Of a stretch of DNA of 64,000 bases, positions 7,580 through 16,197 are shown piece by piece. Numbering within the stretch: position 1 is the stretch's first letter; every line of letters begins with the position of its first letter. The translations under genes were made by a program, and so were the position numbers. Where the stretch lies: assembly GCA_934317005.1 (NCBI GenBank), contig CAKREB010000018.1:1-64000 (forward strand), given 5' to 3'. The notes under the pieces were generated by a model. The model was not told the origin of the DNA and did no database searches. It saw only the letters and a list, made by a program, of their open reading frames with translations. The stretch is from an uncultured Lachnospiraceae bacterium (GTDB taxonomy: Bacteria; Bacillota; Clostridia; Lachnospirales; Lachnospiraceae).

Positions 7580-9427
7580 CTACTCCTCCTGATTCTTTGT
7601 AATGCATTTCTGGCTGTTATTGTCTATTGCATCATAATATAGTTTTGCATAGGCTTTGCATCCGGAAGAGGTCAGATGTACTCCATCGGATACAAACCAC
7701 TTTGGGTGCCCTTCTGCAAGAGATGCCCAGTCAATAATCTGCACATTTTGGTATTGCTCTGCCATGGATCGGATCTGGTGATTAGCCTCTTCCTGCCACT
7801 GCAAATGCTCCCCGAAGGCTGTGACCCAATAGATCTTCCGGTCCTTTCCAATCGCACGAATCAGCTCTTTGCCGGCAGCATCAGAAAAGGTTCCGTTCGT
7901 CCCCAGCGCAAGCACGACCGTATCTCCTAATTTCCCTTTTGATTTCAGGTCTTCAACAATATCCTTCGCCTGAATAACCTGTCTGGATACCTTGGCATCA
8001 ATCAGACAATCCGGCAGCTTTTTCTTTACTTCCCTGGAAGCACCAAGCAGAACGGAATCACCAATTGCGGTAATACTCTGCCCACGGATGCCGGCATTGT
8101 CATCTTGATCCGTTTTCTCTAAGGGAGCCTTTTTTATTTTTTCCGCTTTCACGGCAGCCGGTGCTTTCTCTTTTGAATCTTTTACCTCGTCAGCAATCCT
8201 CCTGTGTTGTTGCTGTGACATTGCCTGTGCTTTTACGGCAGTATCCTTCACAGCGTCCCCCGGCAGCTGATACACAGTAATCACACAGACAGCCAGTACA
8301 ATACAGGCTACAGAGAATCCGGTGCTGATATAACCTACGACAACACCATCTCCCTTCGGGTTCTGTTTTTTCTTATATTGAAAAAATACCATCAGTCCAT
8401 GCATCGCAGATGCCGCAAAAACCATCAGTATCATCTGTACACACCAGGATACCGGACCAAAGTTTTTCTTATAATACCCAAACAGAAAAATGATCGGATA
8501 CATCCACAGATAAAGCTCATAACTTATTCTTCCTACTAAGGCAAAGGGACTTTTGTCCAGCCATTTCCCCATACTTCCCGCCGGAATCAGCAAAAGAATC
8601 AGTGCACAAAGTATCCCATCTGCAAACATTCCCCCTTGGTATATATACGGCATCTGCCCTTCCGCTATGAAATAGGCTCCCGTCATCACCACGAGCCCTG
8701 CTGCTGTCAGGCTGTTTATAAACCATAATGGCAGCCTTCTTTGTACAAAAGATATCACATCCTTCTGAATCATTGCAATAAACATTCCCAAAAACAGGGC
8801 ATATATTCTTGTATCTGTCCCATAATAAAGCCTTGATACATCCTCTGTCGGGCGATAGATAATGCTCATACGAAGTCCACCAAGAATCACCAAAACAAGC
8901 ACAGCTGTTCTGGCAACCGTCATGGATGTATGCTTCTTCAGTTTCCGAAGAAGCCAAAACAACAGCGGCCACATAAGATAAAACTGCATTTCTATAGCAA
9001 TCGCCCACAGATGTGTGTATGGTGACTGCTGGCTCATCCTTGCAAAATAAGATGCATTCTGCCGGATCTGCCAGAAATTATTATATCCCCCAACAACGCT
9101 TAAAACCTCACCGCCCTTGCCCTTTGCCACCTCCGGCATACTGACCGCCAGAATGCCCCACACTGCAATGATCATAATGAGCAGAGGAGGATAAATCCTT
9201 ATACAACGCTTTTTATAAAATCTGCCTGCTGCATATTCCCCATGTTCCAGGTCCCATACGGATGTTTTATAGATCAGATATCCGGACAGTACTAAAAACA
9301 TATTGACTCCGAGAAAGCCGCCCGGAAACCGCCCCGGCATTACATGGTAAAGGACAACTCCCAATATAGCAAAACCCCTTAACGCATCCATCCCTTCTAT
9401 GTGCCGTTTTTTCTTTTGTTCCTTCAT
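7580..9427 (-). CDS. oatA: OatA-like peptidoglycan O-acetyltransferase
   Basis: This 615-residue fusion has an acyltransferase-3 membrane domain (residues about 10-375, about ten TM segments; MDALRGFAILGVVLYH and a GFLGVNMFLVLSGYL motif) followed by a charged linker and an extracellular SGNH esterase-fold domain (about 445-600). The SGNH blocks IGDSVLLGA and SDGVHL give the catalytic Ser and the Asp-His pair. OatA moves acetyl groups across the membrane onto N-acetylmuramic acid and so blocks lysozyme. It is the first gene of the sigma/anti-sigma operon, as expected for SigV-controlled lysozyme resistance. Confidence 0.88.
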   Translation of the reverse strand: MKEQKKKRHIEGMDALRGFAILGVVLYHVMPGRFPGGFLGVNMFLVLSGYLIYKTSVWDLEHGEYAAGRFYKKRCIRIYPPLLIMIIAVWGILAVSMPEVAKGKGGEVLSVVGGYNNFWQIRQNASYFARMSQQSPYTHLWAIAIEMQFYLMWPLLFWLLRKLKKHTSMTVARTAVLVLVILGGLRMSIIYRPTEDVSRLYYGTDTRIYALFLGMFIAMIQKDVISFVQRRLPLWFINSLTAAGLVVMTGAYFIAEGQMPYIYQGGMFADGILCALILLLIPAGSMGKWLDKSPFALVGRISYELYLWMYPIIFLFGYYKKNFGPVSWCVQMILMVFAASAMHGLMVFFQYKKKQNPKGDGVVVGYISTGFSVACIVLAVCVITVYQLPGDAVKDTAVKAQAMSQQQHRRIADEVKDSKEKAPAAVKAEKIKKAPLEKTDQDDNAGIRGQSITAIGDSVLLGASREVKKKLPDCLIDAKVSRQVIQAKDIVEDLKSKGKLGDTVVLALGTNGTFSDAAGKELIRAIGKDRKIYWVTAFGEHLQWQEEANHQIRSMAEQYQNVQIIDWASLAEGHPKWFVSDGVHLTSSGCKAYAKLYYDAIDNNSQKCITKNQEE

Positions 9428-9479
9428 TTTCCTGCTTCCTTCCTACTGCAATAAGTTTTTTTTGCGCGCTATATATTAT

Positions 9480-9506
9480 GACAGCAATTTGAAACAAAAG
9501 GTTACA
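9480..9506 (-). promoter_or_regulatory. ECF-type promoter for the oatA-sigV operon
   Basis: On the minus strand TGTAACC (rc of 9500-9506), a 16-nt spacer and TGTC (rc of 9480-9483) match the form of ECF promoters (AAC-type -35, CGTC-like -10), about 55 nt upstream of the oatA ATG. This would allow the sigma factor to activate its own operon. The assignment is from pattern only. Confidence 0.6.
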
Positions 9507-9564
9507 TTTTTATTATTTTTTTTATTAAGAAGACAACCAGCCTCATTATGATGCATCATTACGT

Positions 9565-9588
9565 AAAAAAGGGAAGCAAATGCCTCCC
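9565..9588 (-). terminator. Intrinsic terminator
   Basis: On the minus strand GGGAGGC-ATTT-GCTTCCC with one mismatch is followed by six T. It ends transcripts from the element remnants and shields the oatA promoter from read-through. Confidence 0.65.
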
Positions 9589-9858
9589 ATTGTGATTTTC
9601 AAATACACTTCCTATGTATACTTCAATATATTATTTTTTCATATCATCCCGCAGGCACCTAAGATAACCGATCAATCTTTCTCGGTATTCCTCTGGAAGA
9701 TAGCGCATTTTCATTATCACATCTATTTCTTTTGGATTATTAAGGACAATGCCTGTTGTAAAGATTAATCAGGCTTTCCCCGATGCGTTGTGCTTTGACC
9801 ACCTCCCTTCATGGCATGAAAAAAGCACTCTAACCAGTTGTGGCTAAAGTACTCATCC
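9589..9858 (-). other. Remnant DNA with a short open tail
   Basis: A minus-strand frame ending at about 9639 reads MKMRYLPEEYRERLIGYLRC followed by LRDDMKK and a stop. It looks like the C-terminal end of a small lost protein, but no start or complete gene remains. The rest shows nothing I can name. Confidence 0.3.
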
Positions 9859-10475
9859 TTACATTCCCATTTCTTCAATCTCTTTTAACATAAATTCTTC
9901 TAATTTCTTCTTATCTGGCAAATGCAACATATAAGTTGAAACAAATAATTGATTATCCATACCCGATAATGCATATTCTACCATCTGTGAACCTTTATCT
10001 GTCTGCGAAGCTCTCTCACATTCCAGTTACACTTCATGCATTCTGTTTCATAAAAAAATCTCTCAAAGTCATCCGTCAGTCCCATAATCTCACGTATATG
10101 TGAAAACGATAAGTTATTAACCAAAACATCAGGATCTGTGACAAATTGGTTCGACATTGTCGAACTTTTTCCAAAATCTGGTAATTTAAATTCGCTCGAC
10201 ACCGTCGAACCAATTTGAGGATATACTTTATAAAACTGTCTACATACCTTGAAAAGAGTAGTATTCATTCCTTTTTTGTTAATTCTATTTTCCAAATTTT
10301 TCAAAAGATGTGAACCATATTCAGCTCTGTCACTACCCTCTTGTTCATATTCGACAATATAATATCCAATTGCCCAATTTCTCAATGTCATAAGCTGATT
10401 TACAGCACTTTTCGCCGCTGAACTCGCTTTGTCATTTATCTGCATAATGCTATCTGCCAGCAGTTGAAATTCCAT
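9859..10475 (-). pseudogene. DUF1016 (YhcG-type PDDEXK nuclease) with internal deletion
   Basis: The first 160 codons (10475 to 9978) are the DUF1016 N-terminal domain, including RNWAIGYYIVEYEQ and LSFSHIREIM. The frame then stops at RRQIKVHRW. In another frame, 9859 to about 9970, the family's C-terminal end appears (SQMVEYALSGMDNQLFVS, then LPDKKKLEEF). The catalytic PDDEXK middle of about 150 residues is missing. An internal deletion with frameshift has killed the gene. The start has a good SD (GGAGG). Confidence 0.8.
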
Positions 10476-10478
10476 TAA

Positions 10479-10854
10479 CTAACCTCCAATACCTATATCG
10501 GAAAGATTCAGCTCATCCTTAGATAAAAGTCGTAAAACCTGTTTGTTTTCAAGGAACGCAAGTCTTGAGTTGGCACTGATAATAATGGAACGTACTGTAA
10601 AAACAAGCCTTCAGCCTTCTGAAATCAAGTGACATCTTCACATTCTGACTTAATATTCGGTTGAAATTCTCATCCTTATCCGCAATCACCTTATTGACCT
10701 GCTTTGGATTTTCAAATCTTGCTGTACCAAATTCTTTGCCGGGAATATAGTTTCTCTGACTGGTGTAATACATGACAATAGCCATCGCATAGATACCTAA
10801 TGCAATGGCTACTGCTTTTACTGTATTGGTATTGTAATAGTTGTATAATTTCAT
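10479..10854 (-). pseudogene. VirD4/TraG coupling protein remnant
   Basis: The segment from the ATG at 10854 encodes one TM stretch and then NYIPGKEFGTARFENPKQV and NVKMSLDFRRLK, the N-terminal part of VirD4-type conjugation coupling ATPases. After RRLK the open frame turns to nonsense, but another frame continues with TVRSIIISANSRLAFLEN and LSKDELNLSDIGIGG, which belongs further along the same protein. The Walker A region between has been deleted. The remnant ends at 10479. It shows that a conjugative element once stood here. Confidence 0.75.
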
Positions 10855-10858
10855 TGAA

Positions 10859-11050
10859 TCAACCACACCCTTCCAAATGCTCTGTTTTATCAGATGGAGG
10901 AACATCATCTGACCTTCCATAAAAATATTTTCTCATTAATTCCTCATACATTTCGTCACTCTCCGCTTTTACTTTCATAAGACTGTACTGGACTACTGTA
11001 ATAATGATGATTAAGAACCAAATTAACACCTTGCCCATTCGACCACTCAT
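10859..11050 (-). CDS. Small single-pass membrane protein
   Basis: This 63-residue frame starts 5 nt inside the end of the upstream amidohydrolase, with AGGGAG/GGGGGAGG just before the ATG. Residues 7-24 (VLIWFLIIIITVVQYSLM) form one TM helix; the tail is acidic and soluble. No family was recognised. The tight coupling suggests it is the last gene of the peptide/amidohydrolase operon, but its 3' end touches the VirD4 remnant, so the tail may have been altered by the insertion. Confidence 0.45.
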   Translation of the reverse strand: MSGRMGKVLIWFLIIIITVVQYSLMKVKAESDEMYEELMRKYFYGRSDDVPPSDKTEHLEGCG

Positions 11051-11054
11051 CTCC

Positions 11055-12713
11055 CTATACTTCCTCCCCCTCAAAGAACCTACATTCCACCGCAATTTCA
11101 TGAATCTTACGTGCAGGCACTTCAAAGAAATTATCACTTAGCACCAGAAAGTTTGCTGCCTTTCCTGCTTCCAGACTTCCCATGACATCCTCTGCTCCGA
11201 CGCAGCGTGCCGCCTGCATCGTGTAGCCATACAAAAGATCCTCACGGTCAATACATTCTTCCTCGCGCACCCGAAGCGGTGCATCCGGTACGATATCACG
11301 CCTGGTATGCCCTACTTCCATTCCGATAAAAGGATTTGCACGCGGCATGTCTTCCAGATCAACCACATCACTGCTGCAACTGACAACTGCACCATCGCGA
11401 ATCATGTCATTAAAGGCATAAAAGGATTCATAACGTTCTCTTCCCAGAAACTTAATCGCTCCATCCCCAAAAATGCCTCCATTCCAATGCGGGGTAATAT
11501 TAATGTATATTCCCAGTTTTTTTACACGCAGGCGGTCTTTAGGTTTTGTTAGTTCACAGTGTAGAAGTGTAATGTGCGAAGTAAACTCTTTGCCCTGTTT
11601 CTTTGCTTCGTTTTGCGCACGCTCTACGGCATTGATTGCCGTGTGAAATGCCCTGTCACCCACCATATGAATCTGCATGTCAAGCCCTTCATCATTAATC
11701 CTTAAGAATGCCTGCACCAGATCATCCTCCGACATATTAAGCACACCACAGTTTTTTCCCTGTGGATCATTGCAGTATGGCTCCATAACGGCAGAAGTAC
11801 CGATTTCGTTTGTTCCATCTAAAAACAACTTCACACTATTAATATGGATATGTGCACTCTCATATCGACGCCACCTTTTTACTCTCTCTATCGCATCCTC
11901 TAAGTCATCCAGATTGTGAAACAAAGAATTTCCATAGTAATGCAGCTTTAATTCTCCACGTTTTTCTAACTTGGCAAACCCTTTAAACGTGCCTTCTCCC
12001 TCTGTAAATCCATCTAACACGGTGCTGACTCCCCAACTACACAGCATATCCAAGAAGGGCTTGATCACATCGGGATCTTTTTGATCCGGAGGGTACCAAC
12101 CCAGCTTATCAAACATTTTAAACATATCGCGCTCGTAACGGTGCTCATATACGATACCATTTGGAACACCTTTTTCATCGCGCTCATAATTCATGCTTGT
12201 CGTTTCGTCATATGGCGTATGTTCATCGACTTCCATTAGCTCTAACATTTTGCTGTTGACCAGACACCGATGAAAACCTTCATCGCAAAGCAGAAGCGGA
12301 CGGTCAGAGATCACTCTGTCTAAGTCCTCTTTCGTTGCACGGTCCATCCATTCCATCGGACAGGATGTCGCATAGATAAAAGGGACTTCTTTCTTAGAAT
12401 GTTTCTCTGCATATGCAGTAATCTGTCCCAAAAGCTGTTCCAGCGTATCGCATCTGTCCCGATCGATCAAAAGATACCACATACTTTTCGCCACCGCGGT
12501 TACGTGAATATGCGGATCGACAAAGCTTGGCATTACCATCTTTCCTTCTGCATCAAAAACGTGTAGATTGGTATACTTTTTCCCAAGCTTTTCCCACGTA
12601 CCGACTTCTGCGATCTTATCACCATCTATCACCATTGCATCTGCCCATTTTGCAGACAGATTCCCCGTCCATATTTTCGCATTTTTTACGATCCACTTTT
12701 TATGCTCCTGCAT
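11055..12713 (-). CDS. YtcJ-like metal-dependent amidohydrolase (second copy)
   Basis: This 552-residue protein belongs to the amidohydrolase superfamily (COG1574 type). It has the H-x-H metal site in VDPHIHVTA (about residue 68), a later HMVGDRAFHTA with His ligands, an HC motif in TLLHCEL, and the distal Asp in SCSSDVVDLEDM. Members hydrolyse amide or formamide bonds; the substrate is unknown. It is a paralogue of the gene at 18076-19797 in the same operon, with clear divergence. Together with the peptide transporter it suggests import followed by hydrolysis of an amide-linked compound. Confidence 0.85.
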   Translation of the reverse strand: MQEHKKWIVKNAKIWTGNLSAKWADAMVIDGDKIAEVGTWEKLGKKYTNLHVFDAEGKMVMPSFVDPHIHVTAVAKSMWYLLIDRDRCDTLEQLLGQITAYAEKHSKKEVPFIYATSCPMEWMDRATKEDLDRVISDRPLLLCDEGFHRCLVNSKMLELMEVDEHTPYDETTSMNYERDEKGVPNGIVYEHRYERDMFKMFDKLGWYPPDQKDPDVIKPFLDMLCSWGVSTVLDGFTEGEGTFKGFAKLEKRGELKLHYYGNSLFHNLDDLEDAIERVKRWRRYESAHIHINSVKLFLDGTNEIGTSAVMEPYCNDPQGKNCGVLNMSEDDLVQAFLRINDEGLDMQIHMVGDRAFHTAINAVERAQNEAKKQGKEFTSHITLLHCELTKPKDRLRVKKLGIYINITPHWNGGIFGDGAIKFLGRERYESFYAFNDMIRDGAVVSCSSDVVDLEDMPRANPFIGMEVGHTRRDIVPDAPLRVREEECIDREDLLYGYTMQAARCVGAEDVMGSLEAGKAANFLVLSDNFFEVPARKIHEIAVECRFFEGEEV

Positions 12714-12734
12714 ACCTATGCCCCCTTCCTTTTT

Positions 12735-13790
12735 CTACACGGAAATGGTCAATGAGTTTCCCACTTCTTTAGACAACTTCTCAATCGTGCTATAAATCGG
12801 CTCTCCAATCGTATGCATGTATGTCGCACTCGCATCATCCCAATCCAAATAAACCATCTGACCGATTTCATACGATCTGTCTTTTAAAAAGCTAACCACT
12901 TCCCGCCCGTCTGCAAGCTGCACTCTCGTTTCATAAAACGCACCGGCAAAGCGGTATTCTAACACTCTTCCTTCCAGATAGATATTTTCCGGACACTCCT
13001 TCGTAAGCCTGATGCACTCCGGCCGTACTGCCACATACAAAAGATTGTTTTCATAAAACTCAGACAATGTTGCCTGAATATAACCACATTCCATCACAAT
13101 CTGCGTTTTATCCTTTTCCTGTCTGATATAGCCTTCAAATACATTGTTGATGCCAACTGCTTTTGCCACGAAACGGCTTACCGGCGTATTATAAATTTCT
13201 TCCGGTGTGCCTATCTGCTCAATACAATTACCATGTACAATTGCTATACGGTCACTGATTCTCAGTGCTTCCGTTGCTTCACCGGTTACATATACAATGC
13301 TGACACCTGTTTTTTTCTGTACACGATGCAGTTCCGCAAGCATCTTAATCCGAAATGCGGAATCTACATTATAAAACGGATTATTGCAGATAATGGTTCG
13401 CGGATAAGAAAACAGTGCTCTTGCAATCGCCAATCGAAAAAGCTGAAAATCGGAAAGATGACTGACACGCTTCTTATCCACTCCCTCCAGATGCATCAGC
13501 TTCAGGATGCTAAGCACTCTTCGGTGTTCTAATATCTTCTCATCCCGACTTTTTGCCGTACTCCAAATTCCTGACTTAACCACTGCCTCCACCGTATCTC
13601 TTGAAGAACCGATATTCATTTTCAGTACCGAAACATCCTGCCTGTCATCCTGCGCGGAAATCTCATAATCTAAACCGATGACTGACAAAAATTCATTTTC
13701 ATATACCGTAATATACTGAACCGTGTCATCCTCTCCATGAAACTCCCTTGTACGATGCATCAGCAATGTCATCTGTCTGCGTACCTTCAT
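12735..13790 (-). CDS. Degenerate ABC-ATPase-like protein with TOBE region
   Basis: This 351-residue protein follows the plan of PotA/MalK-type ATPases: nucleotide-binding fold at about 1-215 and a TOBE-like C-terminal domain at about 215-340 (VFEGYI, YVAVRPECIRL). Every catalytic motif is gone. There is no Walker A; the signature is LSDFQ (112-116) for LSGGQ; Walker B is ICNNPF (134-139) for LLDEPF; the switch His is Gly (VYVTG, 167-170, for VYVTH). It cannot hydrolyse ATP in the usual way. Lying between the PII gene and an amidohydrolase, it may serve as a sensor or scaffold. The start has GGAGG 9 nt upstream. Confidence 0.8.
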   Translation of the reverse strand: MKVRRQMTLLMHRTREFHGEDDTVQYITVYENEFLSVIGLDYEISAQDDRQDVSVLKMNIGSSRDTVEAVVKSGIWSTAKSRDEKILEHRRVLSILKLMHLEGVDKKRVSHLSDFQLFRLAIARALFSYPRTIICNNPFYNVDSAFRIKMLAELHRVQKKTGVSIVYVTGEATEALRISDRIAIVHGNCIEQIGTPEEIYNTPVSRFVAKAVGINNVFEGYIRQEKDKTQIVMECGYIQATLSEFYENNLLYVAVRPECIRLTKECPENIYLEGRVLEYRFAGAFYETRVQLADGREVVSFLKDRSYEIGQMVYLDWDDASATYMHTIGEPIYSTIEKLSKEVGNSLTISV

Positions 13791-13806
13791 ATGGATTCAC
13801 CTCCTG

Positions 13807-14145
13807 CTACAGAATATTTTCGCCACGTTCTCCATTTCGAATGCGAACCACGTCATCCACTGTCGAAACGAAGATTTTTCCATCACCGACTGTCTGCGTT
13901 GTCAGATTTTCCTGAATTTCCCCAAGAATATCTTCCAAATCCTCATCCAATACTACTGTCATGATATTAATCTTTGGCAGCAGATTCATTCCCTCCTGCA
14001 ATGCCCGAAACTCGTCTATCGTTCCCTTCTGATGACCGCATCCCATGATAGCCGATACAGACAATCCGGAATACTCATTTTTTGCCAAAATCTTTTTTAC
14101 CTTATCTAAATTCTCCGGTCTGGTAATTACTTCGATCTTCTTCAT
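13807..14145 (-). CDS. PII-family signalling protein (GlnB/GlnK-like)
   Basis: This 112-residue protein aligns with E. coli GlnB without gaps. It keeps MKKIEVITRP, G35-x-G37, Q39-K40-G41, LPK at 56-58, the VGDGKIFV loop and the R-I-R near the C-terminus, so ATP/ADP and 2-oxoglutarate binding is likely kept. The T-loop differs: Tyr51, the uridylylation site, is Glu, and Tyr46 is Phe. PII proteins control transporters and enzymes by direct contact. This one sits in a peptide transporter operon, not beside amtB or glnA. The ATG at 14145 has GGAGG 5-6 nt upstream; the longer frame is not needed. Confidence 0.88.
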   Translation of the reverse strand: MKKIEVITRPENLDKVKKILAKNEYSGLSVSAIMGCGHQKGTIDEFRALQEGMNLLPKINIMTVVLDEDLEDILGEIQENLTTQTVGDGKIFVSTVDDVVRIRNGERGENIL

Positions 14146-14189
14146 ATTTCCTCCATTCTGCCACCCTCTGGCGGCACATGCTCTATATC

Positions 14190-15194
14190 TTATATCTGTT
14201 CCCGTTCTTCCTGTGTCAATGGAAAGTGGCACGCCACAAAGTGTCCGGGTGCTGCTTCCACATATTTTGGAGTTTTACAGTCACAGACACCTGCCTTTGC
14301 CTTCCAGCACCGTTTATAGAAGCGGCATCCCTCCGGAATATCTACCGCATTCGGAATATTTCCCTCCAGCATGATCCCACTCTTTTCTTCCTCCGGATTT
14401 TCCTTCGGCTTTGCAGAAAGAAGTGCTAGTGTATACGGATGTAAGATGTTGCCAAATAGTTCCTGCGTTGGTGCCATCTCCATGATTGCTCCCAGATACA
14501 GCACTGCAACCTTGTCACAGATATGTTCTACAACTGTAAGCTCATGCGAAATAAACATCATGGTAAGATTTAATTTCTTACGCATATCCATCAAAAGATT
14601 CAAAATCTGCGCCTGCACCGATACATCCAAAGCTGACACTGCTTCATCTGCTATAATAAATTCCGGTTCCAGATACAACGCACGCAAAATAGCAAAACGC
14701 TGCAACTGACCACCGCTTAGTTCCTTAGGATATCGTGTCAGAACATCCTCCGGCAGATTGACCATAGCAAGCAGTTCCAGAAGCTGCTGTTTCTTTTCCT
14801 CCTTCGTGCGATCCTTACAATGCACATCCGCAATTTCCATGATTGCACTTCCCAGACGCTGCCTTGGGTTAAAAGATGAAAATGGATTCTGAAAGACCAT
14901 CTGCAGTTCCCGACGCAGCTTTGCCAGTTTTTTCCCTTTTACATCGTCAATCCTCTGTCCTTTAAAGGTAATGACACCCTCATCGATATCTAACAGACGT
15001 AAGAGACACCTTCCGAAAGTAGATTTTCCTGAACCGCTTTCACCAACTATTCCAAAAATCTCTCCTCTCCGAATGCTGATGCTGATATCATCTACCGCAT
15101 GCAGCCAATGCTCTGCCTTACCAGGTGCACTTCCTATTGGAAAATATTTTTTTACGTTTCTTGCTTCAATCACAATTTCTTTTTCTAATGCCAT
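14190..15194 (-). CDS. dppF: Peptide ABC transporter ATPase, OppF/DppF type
   Basis: This 334-residue protein has a complete ABC ATPase: Walker A GESGSGKSTFG, Q-loop MVFQNPFSSFNPRQR (an Opp/Dpp hallmark), signature LSGGQLQR, Walker B FIIADEAVSALD and switch His in MFISHEL. The C-terminal oligo_HPY extension with Cys-containing GCRFYKRCW is present. It partners with the DppD-type ATPase, whose gene it overlaps by 29 nt, to energise peptide import. Note that Walker B has EAV where most members have EP(V/T). It contrasts with the dead ATPase three genes later. Confidence 0.92.
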   Translation of the reverse strand: MALEKEIVIEARNVKKYFPIGSAPGKAEHWLHAVDDISISIRRGEIFGIVGESGSGKSTFGRCLLRLLDIDEGVITFKGQRIDDVKGKKLAKLRRELQMVFQNPFSSFNPRQRLGSAIMEIADVHCKDRTKEEKKQQLLELLAMVNLPEDVLTRYPKELSGGQLQRFAILRALYLEPEFIIADEAVSALDVSVQAQILNLLMDMRKKLNLTMMFISHELTVVEHICDKVAVLYLGAIMEMAPTQELFGNILHPYTLALLSAKPKENPEEEKSGIMLEGNIPNAVDIPEGCRFYKRCWKAKAGVCDCKTPKYVEAAPGHFVACHFPLTQEEREQI

Positions 15195-16185
15195 ATGCCA
15201 CCTCGTTCCTTGCTTTCTTAGCTTCTGCTATTTCAAAGCATGCTGCCTGCTGCCCCTTGCGCACTTCCTGCAATGCCGGCGTATGCGTTTTGCAATACTC
15301 CGTGGCATACGGACACCTCGATGCAAATGCACAGCCCTTCAGTTCCAGATACAACTTAGGCGGTTCACCCGGTATCGTTACCATCTTTTCTCCACGGTTA
15401 CTTTTGCTCGGACTGCTTGCCATCAGTGCCTTTGTATACGGATGCATCGGATGTGCAAACAAATCCTGCACACTAGCTGTTTCTACCACCTGTCCGGCAT
15501 ACATAACCGAAACGGTATCACATATTTCTGCCACCACTCCAAGATTATGCGTTACAATCATACACGCCATACCGTATTTATCACGCAGACGCTTAATCAA
15601 TTCCAGTATCTGCTTCTGAATGGTTACATCCAGTGCTGTGGTCGGCTCATCTGCGATCAACAGCTTCGGACGACACGCCATAGCCATAGCGATCATTACA
15701 CGCTGCATCATTCCTCCGCTCATCTCAAAGGGATACTGATCGATACGTTCTTCTACCGGTTCCAGTCCAACCTGTTCTAACAGCTTCTTTGCACGTTCCC
15801 GCGCCTGTTTTTTGGACATCCCCTCTTTCTTCCGAAGCATCTCTCCAATCTGTTTTCCCACCTTCATAATGGGATCTAACGAATTCATCGGATCCTGAAA
15901 GATCATAGACACTTCTTTGCCACGCAGCTTCTGAATCTCTTTTTTCGAAATTTCCAATACTTCCTGTCCGTTTAATAGGACACTTCCAAAATACCGCGAA
16001 CGCTTTTCATCATGCAGGCGCATCACAGACTTTACTAACATACTCTTTCCACAGCCGCTTTCTCCGACTATGCCATGTATCTCTCCATTTCTCACGGACA
16101 TTTTTACACCTCGCACAGTATGTACGATTCCTCTTGTAGACATCAGATCCATTTTCAAATCTTTTATTTCTAAAATATTTTCCAT
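15166..16185 (-). CDS. dppD: Peptide ABC transporter ATPase, OppD/DppD type
   Basis: This 339-residue protein has Walker A GESGCGKSML, Q-loop MIFQDPMNSLDP, signature MSGGMMQR, Walker B LLIADEPTTALD and switch His in MIVTHNLG. The C-terminal oligo_HPY region carries CAFASRCPYATEYCK, the Cys cluster that in this family can hold an iron-sulfur cluster. It forms the second half of the ATPase pair with the overlapping dppF-type gene. The start follows a GAGG-rich SD directly behind the permease gene. Confidence 0.92.
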   Translation of the reverse strand: MENILEIKDLKMDLMSTRGIVHTVRGVKMSVRNGEIHGIVGESGCGKSMLVKSVMRLHDEKRSRYFGSVLLNGQEVLEISKKEIQKLRGKEVSMIFQDPMNSLDPIMKVGKQIGEMLRKKEGMSKKQARERAKKLLEQVGLEPVEERIDQYPFEMSGGMMQRVMIAMAMACRPKLLIADEPTTALDVTIQKQILELIKRLRDKYGMACMIVTHNLGVVAEICDTVSVMYAGQVVETASVQDLFAHPMHPYTKALMASSPSKSNRGEKMVTIPGEPPKLYLELKGCAFASRCPYATEYCKTHTPALQEVRKGQQAACFEIAEAKKARNEVAYGIRKRNCD

Positions 16186-16197
16186 GAGGCACCTCCT

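Noticed and set aside
9580..9768. Plus-strand 62-codon ORF
   Set aside because: No SD, atypical composition, and the minus strand reads as the end of a plausible small protein.
13807..14232. Longer PII form starting at 14232
   Set aside because: The extra 29 residues have no PII homology and overlap dppF; the ATG at 14145 has GGAGG and gives the standard 112 residues.
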